Assembly (NCBI RefSeq): GCF_000242895.2
Contig: NC_021171.1
Span: 1,770,001-1,834,000 of the forward strand
Source: Bacillus sp. 1NLA3E
GTDB lineage: Bacteria > Bacillota > Bacilli > Bacillales > Cytobacillaceae
DNA: 64,000 nucleotides
Direction: 5' to 3'
Shown: one piece after another, positions 8,793 to 17,365 of the stretch
Layout: each line of letters begins with the position of its first letter
How positions within the stretch are numbered: the first letter of the stretch is position 1
Position numbers and translations under genes: made by a program
Notes under the pieces: generated by a model
What the model was told of the DNA's origin: nothing
Databases searched by the model: none
What the model saw: only the letters and a program-made list of their open reading frames with translations

Positions 8793-10761
8793 GATTATTC
8801 ACCTCTTTATCAACCTTTTTCCAATTTCGTTCCGTCTTGATTATTTCGTCTACCCGAACATGAAACCCATCATTATAATCAAAAGAACGATAAATGAGTC
8901 CAGCGATGATGCCTATTGCTGCAATGGCTGCAGCGATGTTCCATTCAAATACAAGAAAGAATCCAGCAATACCAAACACCACACACATAAAAAATGGTAG
9001 ACCAGAATTACTAGGCATATGGATTTCTTGATACTCTTTTTCATTTACAAATAGATCTTGTTTATTTTTTTTCATATACCAGAAGGCATCAAGTGAGTTT
9101 ACTTCTGGTTGGATTGCAAAATTATAGTGCTGAACCGGTGACGCTGTTGCCCATTCTAAGGTTCGTCCGTTCCAAGGATCAGATGAAATATTACGATCCG
9201 CATATCGAGCACTCCAATAGATGTTATAGCATAAAGCCGCAAATCCGGCTGCTAAGATTAATGCACCAATGAAGGAAACCAAGAATAAAGGTGCATATCC
9301 AGATTCAACTGAAAAAGTGTAGGAACGTCGTACCGCTCCGTTTAGACCTAAGAAGAACATGGGTAAGAAGGTAATGTTAAAACCGATAACAAATAACCAG
9401 AAATGCCATTTGCCGATTTTTTCGTTTAGCATAAATCCAAACATCTTTGGCCACCAATAGTAAAGTCCAGCGAATACTGCAAATACAACGCCAGGTATCA
9501 ACACATAATGGAAGTGTGCTACTAGGAAAAGAGTATTATGGTATTGATAATCTGCTGCCCCCATGGCAAGCATGACACCAGTAATACCGCCAATCATAAA
9601 GCAAGGGACAAAGGCTAGTGCCCAAAGCATCGCAGTTGTAAATTGAATTCTCCCCTTCCGCATCGTAAACAACCAGTTAAATATTTTCACTCCGGTTGGA
9701 ACAGCGATAAGCATCGTGGTAATAGAGAAAACTGAGTTAACGCCAGGTCCAGCACCCATTGTAAAAAAGTGGTGCACCCAAACCAACATACTTAGAATGG
9801 CGATCCCGACAATGGAGAAGACCATTGATTTATATCCATACAAGGTCTTTCGGGAGAAGGTTGAAATGACCTCCGAAAATATACCAAAAGCAGGAAGAAC
9901 CACAATATATACTTCAGGATGTCCCCATAACCAGAAAAGGTTGGCCCAAAGCATATCCATTCCACCACCAGAAAGTGTGAAGAAGTGTGCCCCAAAAATA
10001 CGGTCAAATGTCATTAATGCAAGTGCTACTGTGAAAATCGGGAAAGAGGCTACAATGATGACAGAAGTGATGAAAGACGTCCATGTGAACATAGGCATTT
10101 TCATCAAGGTCATCCCTTTAGTCCTCATCTTTAAGATAGTTACGATAAAATTGATCCCCGTCATCAAGGTTCCGATTCCGGCAATTTGGAGCGCAACCGC
10201 ATAATAGTTATTTCCAATGCCTGGACTAAACTCTTTTCCAGCTAAAGGAAAGTAGGAGGTCCAGCCTGCATCTGGTGATCCACCTATGACAAAGGAAATA
10301 TTAAATAGCATAGCACCACAGAAAAATAACCAGAAGCTTAAGGCATTTAACTGAGGGAAAGCAACATCACGTGCCCCAATTTGTAAAGGAATGATCATGT
10401 TCATTAAACCCATTAGCATCGGCATTGCCATAAAAATAATCATAATGACACCGTGGGTGGTAAAAATTTCATTATAATGCTGTGCATCTAAAAACTGCAT
10501 TTCAGGTCTAGAGGTTTGAACTTTCATTAACAAACCGTCAATTCCACCCCGGAAAAACATTAATACACCAGCAAGAATGTACATAATCCCTATTTTTTTA
10601 TGATCAACGGTGGTAAGCCACTCTGTCCATAACCAACGCCATTTTTTAAAGTAGGTTATTCCTGCGACAACCCCAACCATAGATAATAGAATGGCTATTT
10701 GAGATCCAATAATTAAAGGTTCACCATCCAGCATAAAGAATTCTTTCCAATTAATGTTCAT
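8782..10761 (-). CDS. qoxB: Cytochrome aa3 quinol oxidase subunit I
   Basis: A 659-residue heme-copper oxidase catalytic subunit. Visible are the low-spin heme histidine region (FTTHGVIMIIF, about residue 100), the WGHPEVYIVVLPAFG motif (CuB His and cross-linked Tyr, about residues 279-293), the VHHFFTMG histidine pair and the VAHFHYVLIPG heme-ligand motif. It oxidises menaquinol, reduces O2 to water and pumps protons. I chose ATG 10761, spaced 6 nt from GGAGGTG, rather than the upstream GTG. The gene overlaps qoxA by 11 bp and qoxC by 11 bp. Confidence 0.97.
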   Translation of the reverse strand: MNINWKEFFMLDGEPLIIGSQIAILLSMVGVVAGITYFKKWRWLWTEWLTTVDHKKIGIMYILAGVLMFFRGGIDGLLMKVQTSRPEMQFLDAQHYNEIFTTHGVIMIIFMAMPMLMGLMNMIIPLQIGARDVAFPQLNALSFWLFFCGAMLFNISFVIGGSPDAGWTSYFPLAGKEFSPGIGNNYYAVALQIAGIGTLMTGINFIVTILKMRTKGMTLMKMPMFTWTSFITSVIIVASFPIFTVALALMTFDRIFGAHFFTLSGGGMDMLWANLFWLWGHPEVYIVVLPAFGIFSEVISTFSRKTLYGYKSMVFSIVGIAILSMLVWVHHFFTMGAGPGVNSVFSITTMLIAVPTGVKIFNWLFTMRKGRIQFTTAMLWALAFVPCFMIGGITGVMLAMGAADYQYHNTLFLVAHFHYVLIPGVVFAVFAGLYYWWPKMFGFMLNEKIGKWHFWLFVIGFNITFLPMFFLGLNGAVRRSYTFSVESGYAPLFLVSFIGALILAAGFAALCYNIYWSARYADRNISSDPWNGRTLEWATASPVQHYNFAIQPEVNSLDAFWYMKKNKQDLFVNEKEYQEIHMPSNSGLPFFMCVVFGIAGFFLVFEWNIAAAIAAIGIIAGLIYRSFDYNDGFHVRVDEIIKTERNWKKVDKEVNNHVS

Positions 10762-11731
10762 CCTGTTCACCTCCGCTGTCTTGATTCATACCGCTCATAT
10801 TGCTCATTTCGTTTTTGTTTGCGCTATCTTTTTCTTTGAAAATCTTCCCTTGGTACCCGTGAACTTTATAAAGCTCCGGATTTGTAAAGGTTTTTGAATC
10901 CATATCGGCATGATTCACCCATGTTAAATGCGTATTTGAGTAGGTTAAGCGCCCTAAATGGGTTGGTTTCAATAATTCACTATATTTAGTTTCAGATAGT
11001 TTAGGAGCCGTTTTCTTCACATCTTTCACCCATTTATCAAAATCTTTTTGGGTTTGTGACAATACTTCAAATTCCATATCTGCATAACCTTTTCCGTTAA
11101 AGTTCGTGTTGCGACCTAAATAAGATCCAGGGTGATCTGCCACAACATATAATTGTGTCTCCATTTTATTCATTGTGTATTTTTGTCCAGCTAAAGCAGG
11201 TACCCAGAAGGATTGCATCGTACCTGCAGATGTTAATTTAAATAGGACAGGCCGATCTTCTGGAATATTGACATAATTAATCGTCTCAATGCCCTGTTCA
11301 GGATAGCTAAAAATCCACTTCCAGTCTGCGGAAGTAACATGGATCGTGATTGGTTCCTTATTTTCATAGCCTTTAGGTACTTTTTCTAGGTCATAAATCG
11401 TTTTTACCGTTGGGATTGTTAATGCAACGACAATTAAGATTGGAATCGTGATCCAAATGATTTCTAGCACTGTACTGCCGTGTTCCTCAGGTGCTTCATA
11501 ATCCTCGTTGGCAGGAGTAGCGCGATATTTCCAAACTATGTAGGCAAATAATCCGAAAACAACCACTACGATAATTACCATGAAAACAAGTGACCAGTTA
11601 ATTAAATCTAAAATGCTCCGAGCAACTGGACCCTGCGGGTCAAATACAACCATATTGGTTTCGCATCCGCTTAATAATAATAGCGGGACGACGGTAAGTA
11701 TTGAAAACAACCAGGTTTTTTTCAATTTCAT
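10751..11731 (-). CDS. qoxA: Cytochrome aa3 quinol oxidase subunit II (lipoprotein)
   Basis: A 326-residue subunit II with a lipoprotein signal ending LLLLSGC (lipobox Cys at about residue 23), two transmembrane helices and a periplasm-facing cupredoxin-like domain. The CuA ligands are absent (the region reads TSAGTMQSFWVPALAGQKYTMN), as expected for a quinol rather than a cytochrome c oxidase. The C-terminal tail (NEMSNMSGMNQDSGGEQDEH) is Met/Asp/Glu-rich. It is the first gene of the qox operon, with AAAGGAGCAG before ATG 11731. An AT-rich inverted repeat sits 60-90 bp upstream. Confidence 0.96.
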   Translation of the reverse strand: MKLKKTWLFSILTVVPLLLLSGCETNMVVFDPQGPVARSILDLINWSLVFMVIIVVVVFGLFAYIVWKYRATPANEDYEAPEEHGSTVLEIIWITIPILIVVALTIPTVKTIYDLEKVPKGYENKEPITIHVTSADWKWIFSYPEQGIETINYVNIPEDRPVLFKLTSAGTMQSFWVPALAGQKYTMNKMETQLYVVADHPGSYLGRNTNFNGKGYADMEFEVLSQTQKDFDKWVKDVKKTAPKLSETKYSELLKPTHLGRLTYSNTHLTWVNHADMDSKTFTNPELYKVHGYQGKIFKEKDSANKNEMSNMSGMNQDSGGEQDEH

Positions 11732-11791
11732 ACTTTCTGCTCCTTTCAGTTGTTAAATGATGTTTTATTATTAAAGTCAAAGTTTATGTTT

Positions 11792-11819
11792 ATAATAATT
11801 ATCATCGAATAATTATTAT
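11792..11819 (-). promoter_or_regulatory. AT-rich inverted repeat in the qoxA promoter region
   Basis: The arms ATAATAATTA (11792-11801) and TAATTATTAT (11810-11819) are perfect complements around an 8 nt loop, 60-90 bp upstream of the qoxA ATG. The base pattern resembles the GATAAT-rich operators of Fur/PerR-type regulators, but I cannot assign a regulator. It may also overlap the promoter -10 region. Confidence 0.45.
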
Positions 11820-11951
11820 TTCTACTACAAACAAGATGATAACATAAAAAACCAGTAACATTTGATCAAACTTTGACTATTTTGTGACGAAAATAAGAAT
11901 GATGATTTATCCAATTGTGGTTTTTTTTGTAAATATGTTTATTAAAGATAT

Positions 11952-12136
11952 GGCTCTGTTAAACAATTCTGTTGATTTCCGCTGCAGGCACTCGCTTTCA
12001 GCGGGGCGGGCGGTGAGCCTCCTCGGCGCTAAGCGCCTGTGGGGTCTCACCTGTCCCGCTGCTCCCGCTGGAGTCTCGCGCCCTCCGCTCCAATCAACAG
12101 AATGCTCACAAATCAACATTGTTCTTTAACAAAGCC
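11952..12136 (+). repeat. MITE-like repeat, copy 2, with perfect 8 bp target duplication
   Basis: A 185 bp full-length copy starting GGCTCTGTTAAA and ending TTTAACAAAGCC. It is flanked on both sides by AAAGATAT (11944-11951 and 12137-12144), a perfect 8 bp direct repeat that marks a transposition event. The interior is GC-rich and palindromic (GGCGGGCGGTGAGCCTCCTC and a ..GCGCTAAGCGC.. centre). It lies between divergently oriented qoxA and the mechanosensitive channel gene. Confidence 0.95.
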
Positions 12137-12180
12137 AAAGATATAATAAATTTTATTGGTGTGTTGTTAGGAGGGATTAG

Positions 12181-13071
12181 ATGGAGAAGATTACTAGTGA
12201 CGTTTTTGATTTCTTTGATATAAATTGGGGGCATGTTCAAAATTATTTTATTTCTTTAATATTGACGGGTGTGATCACTTACTTTGTTTTACGTATGATA
12301 CGGATGTCTATTCATCAGTTTTTTAAAAGGACTGATCTAATAGAAGAGAAGAAAGAAAATACGATCGAAAGTGTTGTAAGGAATACATCTAACTATGTTT
12401 TATTTACTTTAGTTTTAATTGCCGCGATTAAACCATTCGTTATTAATTTAAAAGAGTTTATCATGGCAGGGGGAATTATTGCGGCCATTGTTGGTTTTGG
12501 GGCACAAAAGTTAATAAATGACCTTCTAAGTGGGATTTTTATTATTTTTGAAAGGACGGTCCAAAAAGGGGATTTTGTCCACATTAATGGGGAAATAGAA
12601 GGGGGAACCGTCGAAGAGCTAGGCTTCAGGGTGATAAAAATTAGGTTAATAAATGGAAAGCTGGTCACAATATCAAACGGAGAAATTCGAAAGCTAGTCA
12701 ATGGCTCTGTTGAAATGCGACGCGTTTTCGAAAGTGTGATTGTTTCTTTTAATGAAAACCCTGAAAAGGTTAAAGTGGTGCTACAGGAAGTATGTGAAGA
12801 ATTAAATGAACGGCATAAGCCATATTTGTTAGTGGATAAAATGGTGGGGGAATTCAAAGAAGAATACCGAGTATATGGATTACATTCTTTAGATGTAAGT
12901 CCTTTAGGATACAAATTTTCCATTACCGCTACCGTCAAGGACACAGATTACATAACAGCAGCACAGGAAGCGAAGCAATTGCTTGCTCAAACTCTGTATG
13001 ATCATAAAATTGTTTTGCCTGCTCAGCAAGTTGTCCTACAACGTGAACCCCAATCTTCAGCAATAAAGTGA
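12181..13071 (+). CDS. Small-conductance mechanosensitive channel (MscS family)
   Basis: A 296-residue MscS-type protein with three hydrophobic segments (about residues 22-40, 75-92 and 96-115). The pore-lining helix contains GGIIAAIVGFGAQKLINDLL, followed by the beta-domain signature (FERTVQKGDFVHINGEIEGGTVEELGFRV, split). This family releases solutes during hypo-osmotic shock. ATG 12181 is preceded by TTAGGAGGG. It resembles YkuT/MscS-like proteins of bacilli. The gene starts about 45 bp after a MITE copy and ends in a bidirectional terminator. Confidence 0.92.
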   Translation: MEKITSDVFDFFDINWGHVQNYFISLILTGVITYFVLRMIRMSIHQFFKRTDLIEEKKENTIESVVRNTSNYVLFTLVLIAAIKPFVINLKEFIMAGGIIAAIVGFGAQKLINDLLSGIFIIFERTVQKGDFVHINGEIEGGTVEELGFRVIKIRLINGKLVTISNGEIRKLVNGSVEMRRVFESVIVSFNENPEKVKVVLQEVCEELNERHKPYLLVDKMVGEFKEEYRVYGLHSLDVSPLGYKFSITATVKDTDYITAAQEAKQLLAQTLYDHKIVLPAQQVVLQREPQSSAIK

Positions 13072-13104
13072 AAACAGCTGCCATAACAAGGGCAGCTGTT
13101 TTTT
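13071..13104. terminator. Bidirectional terminator
   Basis: The hairpin AAAACAGCTGCC/GGCAGCTGTTTT is followed by T (plus strand) and preceded by A, between the convergent genes ending at 13071 and 13111. It probably serves both strands. Confidence 0.88.
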
Positions 13105-13110
13105 GAAGGA

Positions 13111-14367
13111 TTATGATGCTTTTTCGATTTTTACATAAGCTTTCTGAGGTTTAAACTCGCCTTCCCATTTGGAAATAACAGCAGCGGCAAGTGAGTTTCC
13201 AACAACGTTTACAGCGGTTCTCGCCATATCAAGCACTCGGTCAATTCCGGCAATAAAGGCTAGTCCTTCAACCGGGATTCCAACCGTTCCGAGTGTGGCA
13301 AGTAAAACAACAAATGATACTCCAGGTACACCGGCGATGCCCTTTGAGGTAACCATTAATACTAGCATTAAGGTAATTTGTGAACTGATTGGCATATGAA
13401 TACCATACATTTGGGCAATAAACAAGGCTGCTATTGCTTGATACAAAGTCGATCCATCAAGGTTAAAGGAATATCCAGTGGGAATGACAAATGAGGTAAT
13501 CGATTTAGGGCACCCGAAGGCTTCCATTTTTTCAATCAATTTTGGTAACACCGTTTCCGAACTTGCTGTACTATAAGCGAGAATCAATTCGTCTTTCAAC
13601 AATTTTATCATGTTTAAGAAAGGGATACCGTGTAATTTTGCAATGCCCCCAAGTACAACAAAAATAAAGAAAAACATGGTAGCATATACAACTATTATAA
13701 GTTTTCCAAGTGGGACAAGTGAACTTATACCAAATTTAGAAACCGTAACTCCAATAAGTGCGAACACTCCAAATGGAGCAAACTTCATTATTTGGTTTGT
13801 GACAAAAAACATCGCATCGGCAGTTCCACGGAAGAAAGCTAAAACTGGTTTTCCTTTTTCTCCAATTGCCGCAATACCTAAACCGAATAATACTGAAAAG
13901 AAAATAATAGCAAGCATGTCACCGTTCATTAAGGATTGAAAGATATTTGTTGGAACAATATTTACAAATGTATCGATAAATTTATGATCTGCAACAGCTG
14001 AGGATGTTTCCATGTATTTCGATATGTCTCCTTTTGTTAAAGAGCTCATATCAATACCTTTGCCAGGCTTAAATATATTCGCAGCAGTTAACCCAACAAA
14101 AATTGCAATCGTTGTAACGATTTCAAAATAAAGAAGCGTTTTTCCTCCCAGTTTTCCAAGCTTTTTCATGTCACCTGTACCTGCAACACCTACAATAATA
14201 CTGGCAACAACAATAGGGATTACGATCATTTTAATGAGACGAAGGAAAATATCGCCTATTGGTTGTAAGAAGGTTTCAATTTGTGGGTTACCAAAAAAGA
14301 TCGCCCCAACTCCAATACCTAAAAGTAAACCAATTAAAATTTGAATGGCTAATCCATACTTTTTCAT
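13111..14367 (-). CDS. gltT: Dicarboxylate/amino acid:cation symporter (glutamate transporter, DAACS family)
   Basis: A 418-residue DAACS (SLC1-type) transporter. The helical-hairpin serine-rich motif is AYSTASSETVLPKLIEKM (about residues 267-284), the NMDGT-like motif reads FNLDGSTLYQAIAALFIAQ, and the substrate-binding DRVLDMARTAVNVVGNSLAA lies near the C-terminus. Relatives (GltP/GltT/DctA) import glutamate, aspartate or C4-dicarboxylates with Na+ or H+; GltT is my best guess, not proven. AAGGAAGTG precedes ATG 14367. It is a monocistronic unit whose 3' end faces the MscS gene. Confidence 0.9.
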   Translation of the reverse strand: MKKYGLAIQILIGLLLGIGVGAIFFGNPQIETFLQPIGDIFLRLIKMIVIPIVVASIIVGVAGTGDMKKLGKLGGKTLLYFEIVTTIAIFVGLTAANIFKPGKGIDMSSLTKGDISKYMETSSAVADHKFIDTFVNIVPTNIFQSLMNGDMLAIIFFSVLFGLGIAAIGEKGKPVLAFFRGTADAMFFVTNQIMKFAPFGVFALIGVTVSKFGISSLVPLGKLIIVVYATMFFFIFVVLGGIAKLHGIPFLNMIKLLKDELILAYSTASSETVLPKLIEKMEAFGCPKSITSFVIPTGYSFNLDGSTLYQAIAALFIAQMYGIHMPISSQITLMLVLMVTSKGIAGVPGVSFVVLLATLGTVGIPVEGLAFIAGIDRVLDMARTAVNVVGNSLAAAVISKWEGEFKPQKAYVKIEKAS

Positions 14368-14872
14368 ATTATCACTTCCTTTTTAATGTTATATAAGAAT
14401 ATATCGTAACAGAAATTTCTTGATTTTCAAATGCAGGATTTGGAAAAGTTATCTCATTGAAAATTCAGAAAATACAAGCTTTTTTTCAGTTTTTGAAGGA
14501 GTGGATGCATTTTTGATATGATTTATCCATATTATCGTAATATAGTTTTAAAAATATTTAAATAGTAAAGTTTATTCCATTTTTTTTGATGTGAATTTCC
14601 AAAAATTAAAATTGTGACTATTTTATGCAAATTTAAAAAATGAATAATAGTCAGCAGAAATAGCTCTTTTTATATGTATCATTCACTGATTCTGTAAAAT
14701 TTTACACTGAGTAATTACATCCTTATGGTAGAAAATAAAACAAGGAAAAAGTATATTTTTCTATCTTTACATTCAGAAAATTTTTAATTAAGATATGAAA
14801 TAGATTTCGTTTAATCGACAAATTTCGCCATAAAACGACAAAAAATTCAACTTTGCTATCAGGAGGTAGACG
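14368..14872. other. 505 bp AT-rich intergenic region between divergent transporter genes
   Basis: No convincing open frame, RNA gene or repeat is visible. The stretch must contain the promoters of the minus-strand symporter gene and the plus-strand permease gene. I found no promoter match clear enough to annotate. A strong AGGAGGTAG ribosome binding site lies at its right edge. Confidence 0.6.
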
Positions 14873-16288
14873 ATGGATCTGTTTAGGAAAAAATCAATAT
14901 CGCAGCTTCTAGAACAATCAGAAGGAAAGGGTTCAACGCTAAAGAAAGATCTTGGCCCTTTTGATCTCACTATGCTAGGTATTGGGGCAATAATTGGAAC
15001 GGGAGTTTTCGTTCTTACTGGAGTTGTAGCGGCCGAACATGCTGGGCCAGCACTTATTTTATCATTTGTTCTTTCAGCAATGGCATGTGTCTTTGCAGCG
15101 TTATGTTATTCTGAATTTGCTTCTACAGTTCCTGTTTCGGGAAGTGCTTATACCTATAGTTACGCTACGTTTGGCGAGTTATTAGCATGGATATTGGGAT
15201 GGGATTTGATTTTAGAATATGGGGTAGCCTCATCGGCAGTAGCTGCCGGTTGGTCAGGGTATTTTCAGGGTCTATTGACCGGAGTTGGTATCCACCTTCC
15301 TACTGCAGTTACAAGTGCATTTAATGCAGAAAAGGGGACTTACGTTGACTTACCGGCTATTATCGTTGTTCTACTGATCACTTTCCTATTAACAAAAGGA
15401 ATCAAAAAATCAGCTAAATTTAATACTATAATGGTGCTTATCAAGTTGGCTGTTATTGCCCTATTTATTGGTGTTGGGTCATTTTATGTTCAGCCAGAAA
15501 ATTGGACTCCATTTATGCCATTTGGGTTTTCAGGTGTAGCAACCGGCGCAGCCACGGTGTTTTTTGCATACATTGGATTTGACGCTGTATCAACAGCTGC
15601 TGAAGAGGTTCGTAATCCCCAGCGGAGTATGCCAATCGGAATTATTGCCTCTTTAGCGATTTGTACAATTTTATATATCGTCGTTGCCCTGGTTCTAACT
15701 GGTATGGTTCCATACACTATGCTTGGTGTTAACAATCCAGTTGCATTTGCATTACAGTATATTCACCAAGATTGGGTTGCTGGATTCATCTCATTAGGTG
15801 CGATTATAGGAATTACAACTGTTTTATTAGTAATGGTTTATGGACAAACGAGATTATTCTATGCAATGAGCCGAGATGGATTGCTACCAAGCATTTTTTC
15901 ACGTGTGAATAAAAGAACACAGACTCCGGTTTCAAATAGTTGGATTACCGCAGGAATGATTTGCTTTTTCGCTGGCTTCGTACCATTAAATAAATTAGCT
16001 GAATTAACTAACATAGGAACACTTTTCGCTTTCATTGTCGTATCTCTTGGGGTTTTGGTACTAAGGAAAACACAACCCAACTTAAAGCGAGCATTTAAAG
16101 TTCCTTATGTACCCTATGTACCTATTCTGTCAGTGCTGTTCTGTCTCTATTTAGTATTACAGCTTCCTGTAACAACATGGATTGGTTTTGTTGTCTGGTT
16201 ATTAATCGGATTAGGGGTGTACTTCACTTATGGACGGCAGAGAAGTAAGCTAAATGTCAATCAAAAAAGTGAACGAAAAGTTGGTTAA
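14873..16288 (+). CDS. APC-family amino acid permease (CAT type, YfnA-like)
   Basis: A 471-residue protein with about 12 transmembrane segments. The APC signature LGIGAIIGTGVFVLTG is at about residues 35-50, followed by GPALILSFVLSAMACVFAALCYSEFAS and, in helix 6, FFAYIGFDAVSTAAEEVRNPQR (each split across its segment). The CAT-type subfamily imports cationic or branched-chain amino acids by proton or Na+ symport. The exact substrate is not evident. ATG 14873 follows AGGAGGTAG. A weak hairpin terminator lies just downstream. Confidence 0.92.
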   Translation: MDLFRKKSISQLLEQSEGKGSTLKKDLGPFDLTMLGIGAIIGTGVFVLTGVVAAEHAGPALILSFVLSAMACVFAALCYSEFASTVPVSGSAYTYSYATFGELLAWILGWDLILEYGVASSAVAAGWSGYFQGLLTGVGIHLPTAVTSAFNAEKGTYVDLPAIIVVLLITFLLTKGIKKSAKFNTIMVLIKLAVIALFIGVGSFYVQPENWTPFMPFGFSGVATGAATVFFAYIGFDAVSTAAEEVRNPQRSMPIGIIASLAICTILYIVVALVLTGMVPYTMLGVNNPVAFALQYIHQDWVAGFISLGAIIGITTVLLVMVYGQTRLFYAMSRDGLLPSIFSRVNKRTQTPVSNSWITAGMICFFAGFVPLNKLAELTNIGTLFAFIVVSLGVLVLRKTQPNLKRAFKVPYVPYVPILSVLFCLYLVLQLPVTTWIGFVVWLLIGLGVYFTYGRQRSKLNVNQKSERKVG

Positions 16289-16293
16289 TCGAG

Positions 16294-16327
16294 ATGCCTA
16301 ACTCATTTAGAGTAGGCTTCTTTTTAT
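16294..16327 (+). terminator. Probable terminator after the permease gene
   Basis: The hairpin GCCTAACTC/GAGTAGGC, with one bulge, is followed by TTCTTTTTAT a few bases after the permease stop codon. The stem is short, so confidence is moderate. Confidence 0.55.
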
Positions 16328-16434
16328 ATGTCGAATGAGCTTTTTTTTTCTACCTTTTCTTTTGGTATAGAGCTTATCCAATAGAAATATGAATATAAAG
16401 GGGCCACGATAATATTAGGAAGGAGAGGGTAAAA

Positions 16435-16701
16435 ATCATTAATTGGAAGGTTCGCTTTAGTAATTTGAGTTGGGTTTTTGCACTTTTATCACAAATCATG
16501 CTGATGGTTCAGATGGTGTTATCAGGATTACATTCAATGGGGGTAACTGAATTTCAATTGACAGATGATTTTAGAAGTAATGTCCTTTCCTTTGCCAATA
16601 CAATTTTTGTGATTTTTTCCTTTTTTGGCATCATTCAGGATCCCACAACAAAAGGGTACCGTGATAGTGTTCATGCTTTGACCTATGAAAAGCCAAAATA
16701 A
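16435..16701 (+). CDS. Phi-LC3-family holin-like protein with a non-canonical start
   Basis: About 88 residues with the phage phi-LC3 holin family layout: an N-terminal INWKVRF motif, two hydrophobic segments (about residues 13-34 and 55-70) and the family's C-terminal GIIQDPTTKGYRDSVHALTYEKPK (split). Holins form membrane pores that release endolysins. No endolysin or phage gene is adjacent. Between the in-frame stop at 16396 and TTG 16465 there is no ATG, GTG or TTG, yet the conserved INWKVR segment lies there, behind AAGGAGAGGG. Translation therefore seems to begin at ATC 16435 or ATT 16438. A TTG 16465 start would drop the motif. Confidence 0.75.
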   Translation: MINWKVRFSNLSWVFALLSQIMLMVQMVLSGLHSMGVTEFQLTDDFRSNVLSFANTIFVIFSFFGIIQDPTTKGYRDSVHALTYEKPK

Positions 16702-16718
16702 TAATTAAATAGGTCAAC

Positions 16719-16750
16719 GGCTGATGATCTGTAGTCATCGGTCTTTTTTA
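16719..16750 (+). terminator. Terminator after the holin-like gene
   Basis: The hairpin GGCTGATGA/TCATCGGTC (with G:U pairs) is followed by TTTTTT, about 20 bp after the holin stop codon. Confidence 0.7.
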
Positions 16751-17199
16751 ACTATTGCGAATTGAGTGTATTTTAGAAATGTATCCAAATTTCGAAACTT
16801 TTGAGAAATATTTGTGAGAGCTTTTTTAAATATTTTTGTTGAATAGCAAAAAATGTTTTTACAAATATTTGGGATTGAATTTATAATTTAAGACAGGGTT
16901 AAATTTTGTCCCACTAAATAATACTCACACAATATGCTCCGAGTCAGACTACAGAAAGAAATACCCCTTCCAGGTATCATCACTTCAGTAAAATCCTGCA
17001 AAGTCAGTCAAAACATAACTTCCCTTTTAAATAATTTCAACATGGGTAGTTAAATTAAAGTATTTAAAACTTCTAACATTACATTAAACTCCAAGGATCA
17101 CTTTCTTCAATAATAAAATCTATAACTTACCTATGTGTATTCGGATTCTTTTTTAAATGATGGGGAATGAATGCGCTTAAATAAAGCCGGTTATCGAAA
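16751..17199. other. 449 bp AT-rich region upstream of the comK leader
   Basis: No gene is seen. AAAAAATGTTTTT at 16848-16860 fits the ComK AT-box pattern AAAA-N5-TTTT. B. subtilis comK is autoactivated through pairs of such boxes, but a clean second box at the expected spacing is not visible here. The site is about 500 bp from the coding start, so this assignment is weak. Confidence 0.35.
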
Positions 17200-17215
17200 A
17201 GGAGGTGAGGTTCAT

Positions 17216-17251
17216 GTGAGTAAATACAGAAAAGGAACCCTTGGACTTTAA
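17216..17251 (+). CDS. Candidate 11-residue leader peptide upstream of comK
   Basis: A GTG-initiated short frame (MSKYRKGTLGL) follows a very strong ribosome binding site (AAAGGAGGTGAGG, 17198-17210). Its last codons form the 5' arm of a 13 bp hairpin and its stop codon lies at the start of the loop. A transcription terminator and comK follow. The strong ribosome binding site with no other gene behind it is the main evidence. Its conservation has not been tested. Confidence 0.45.
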   Translation: MSKYRKGTLGL

Positions 17252-17277
17252 GTTTGGATGACCGAAGTCCAAGGGTT
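17236..17277 (+). promoter_or_regulatory. 13 bp stem-loop in the comK leader
   Basis: AACCCTTGGACTT (17236-17248) pairs perfectly with AAGTCCAAGGGTT (17265-17277) around a 16 nt loop. There is no T-run after it, so it is not itself a terminator. The 5' arm overlaps the short leader frame, so ribosome movement would open it. Confidence 0.7.
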
Positions 17278-17285
17278 ATTAAGCT

Positions 17286-17322
17286 GGGGTGTACCAACTT
17301 ATTGTTTAGTATACCCCTTTTT
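17286..17322 (+). terminator. Terminator hairpin 44 bp before comK (possible attenuator)
   Basis: GGGGTGTAC (17286-17294) pairs with GTATACCCC (17309-17317) and is followed by TTTTT. Only 43 bp separate it from the comK ATG, which is too little for a separate standard promoter plus ribosome binding site. Transcription of comK probably has to pass it. The CCCCTTT of its 3' arm could also pair with AAAGGGG at 17351-17357 in the comK ribosome binding site. Confidence 0.65.
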
Positions 17323-17365
17323 AAAAATGAATGGAATGTTTGGTTTAAGGAAAGGGGAAAAAACG

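Noticed and set aside
9716-10204. Long plus-strand frame opposite qoxB, and similar antisense frames opposite gltA, mscS and the second nitronate monooxygenase
   Set aside because: They are shadows of well-identified genes on the other strand, without ribosome binding sites or recognisable protein features.
11884-12129. Open frames running through MITE copies (here and at 20907-21269, 27469-27693, 50718-51060, 58334-58606)
   Set aside because: They arise because the repeat happens to be open in some frames (GVKTPAGAAGQVRP-type peptides). They recur with every copy, lack ribosome binding sites and run out of the element into unrelated sequence.
16435-16701. Prophage remnant around the holin-like gene
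   Set aside because: No endolysin, integrase, tail or other phage gene lies on either side. The holin-like gene stands alone between a permease terminator and the comK region.
17258-17365. N-terminal extension of ComK from ATG 17258
   Set aside because: There is no ribosome binding site, the extension spans a terminator hairpin and does not resemble ComK. Mentioned only as a possible reinitiation product.
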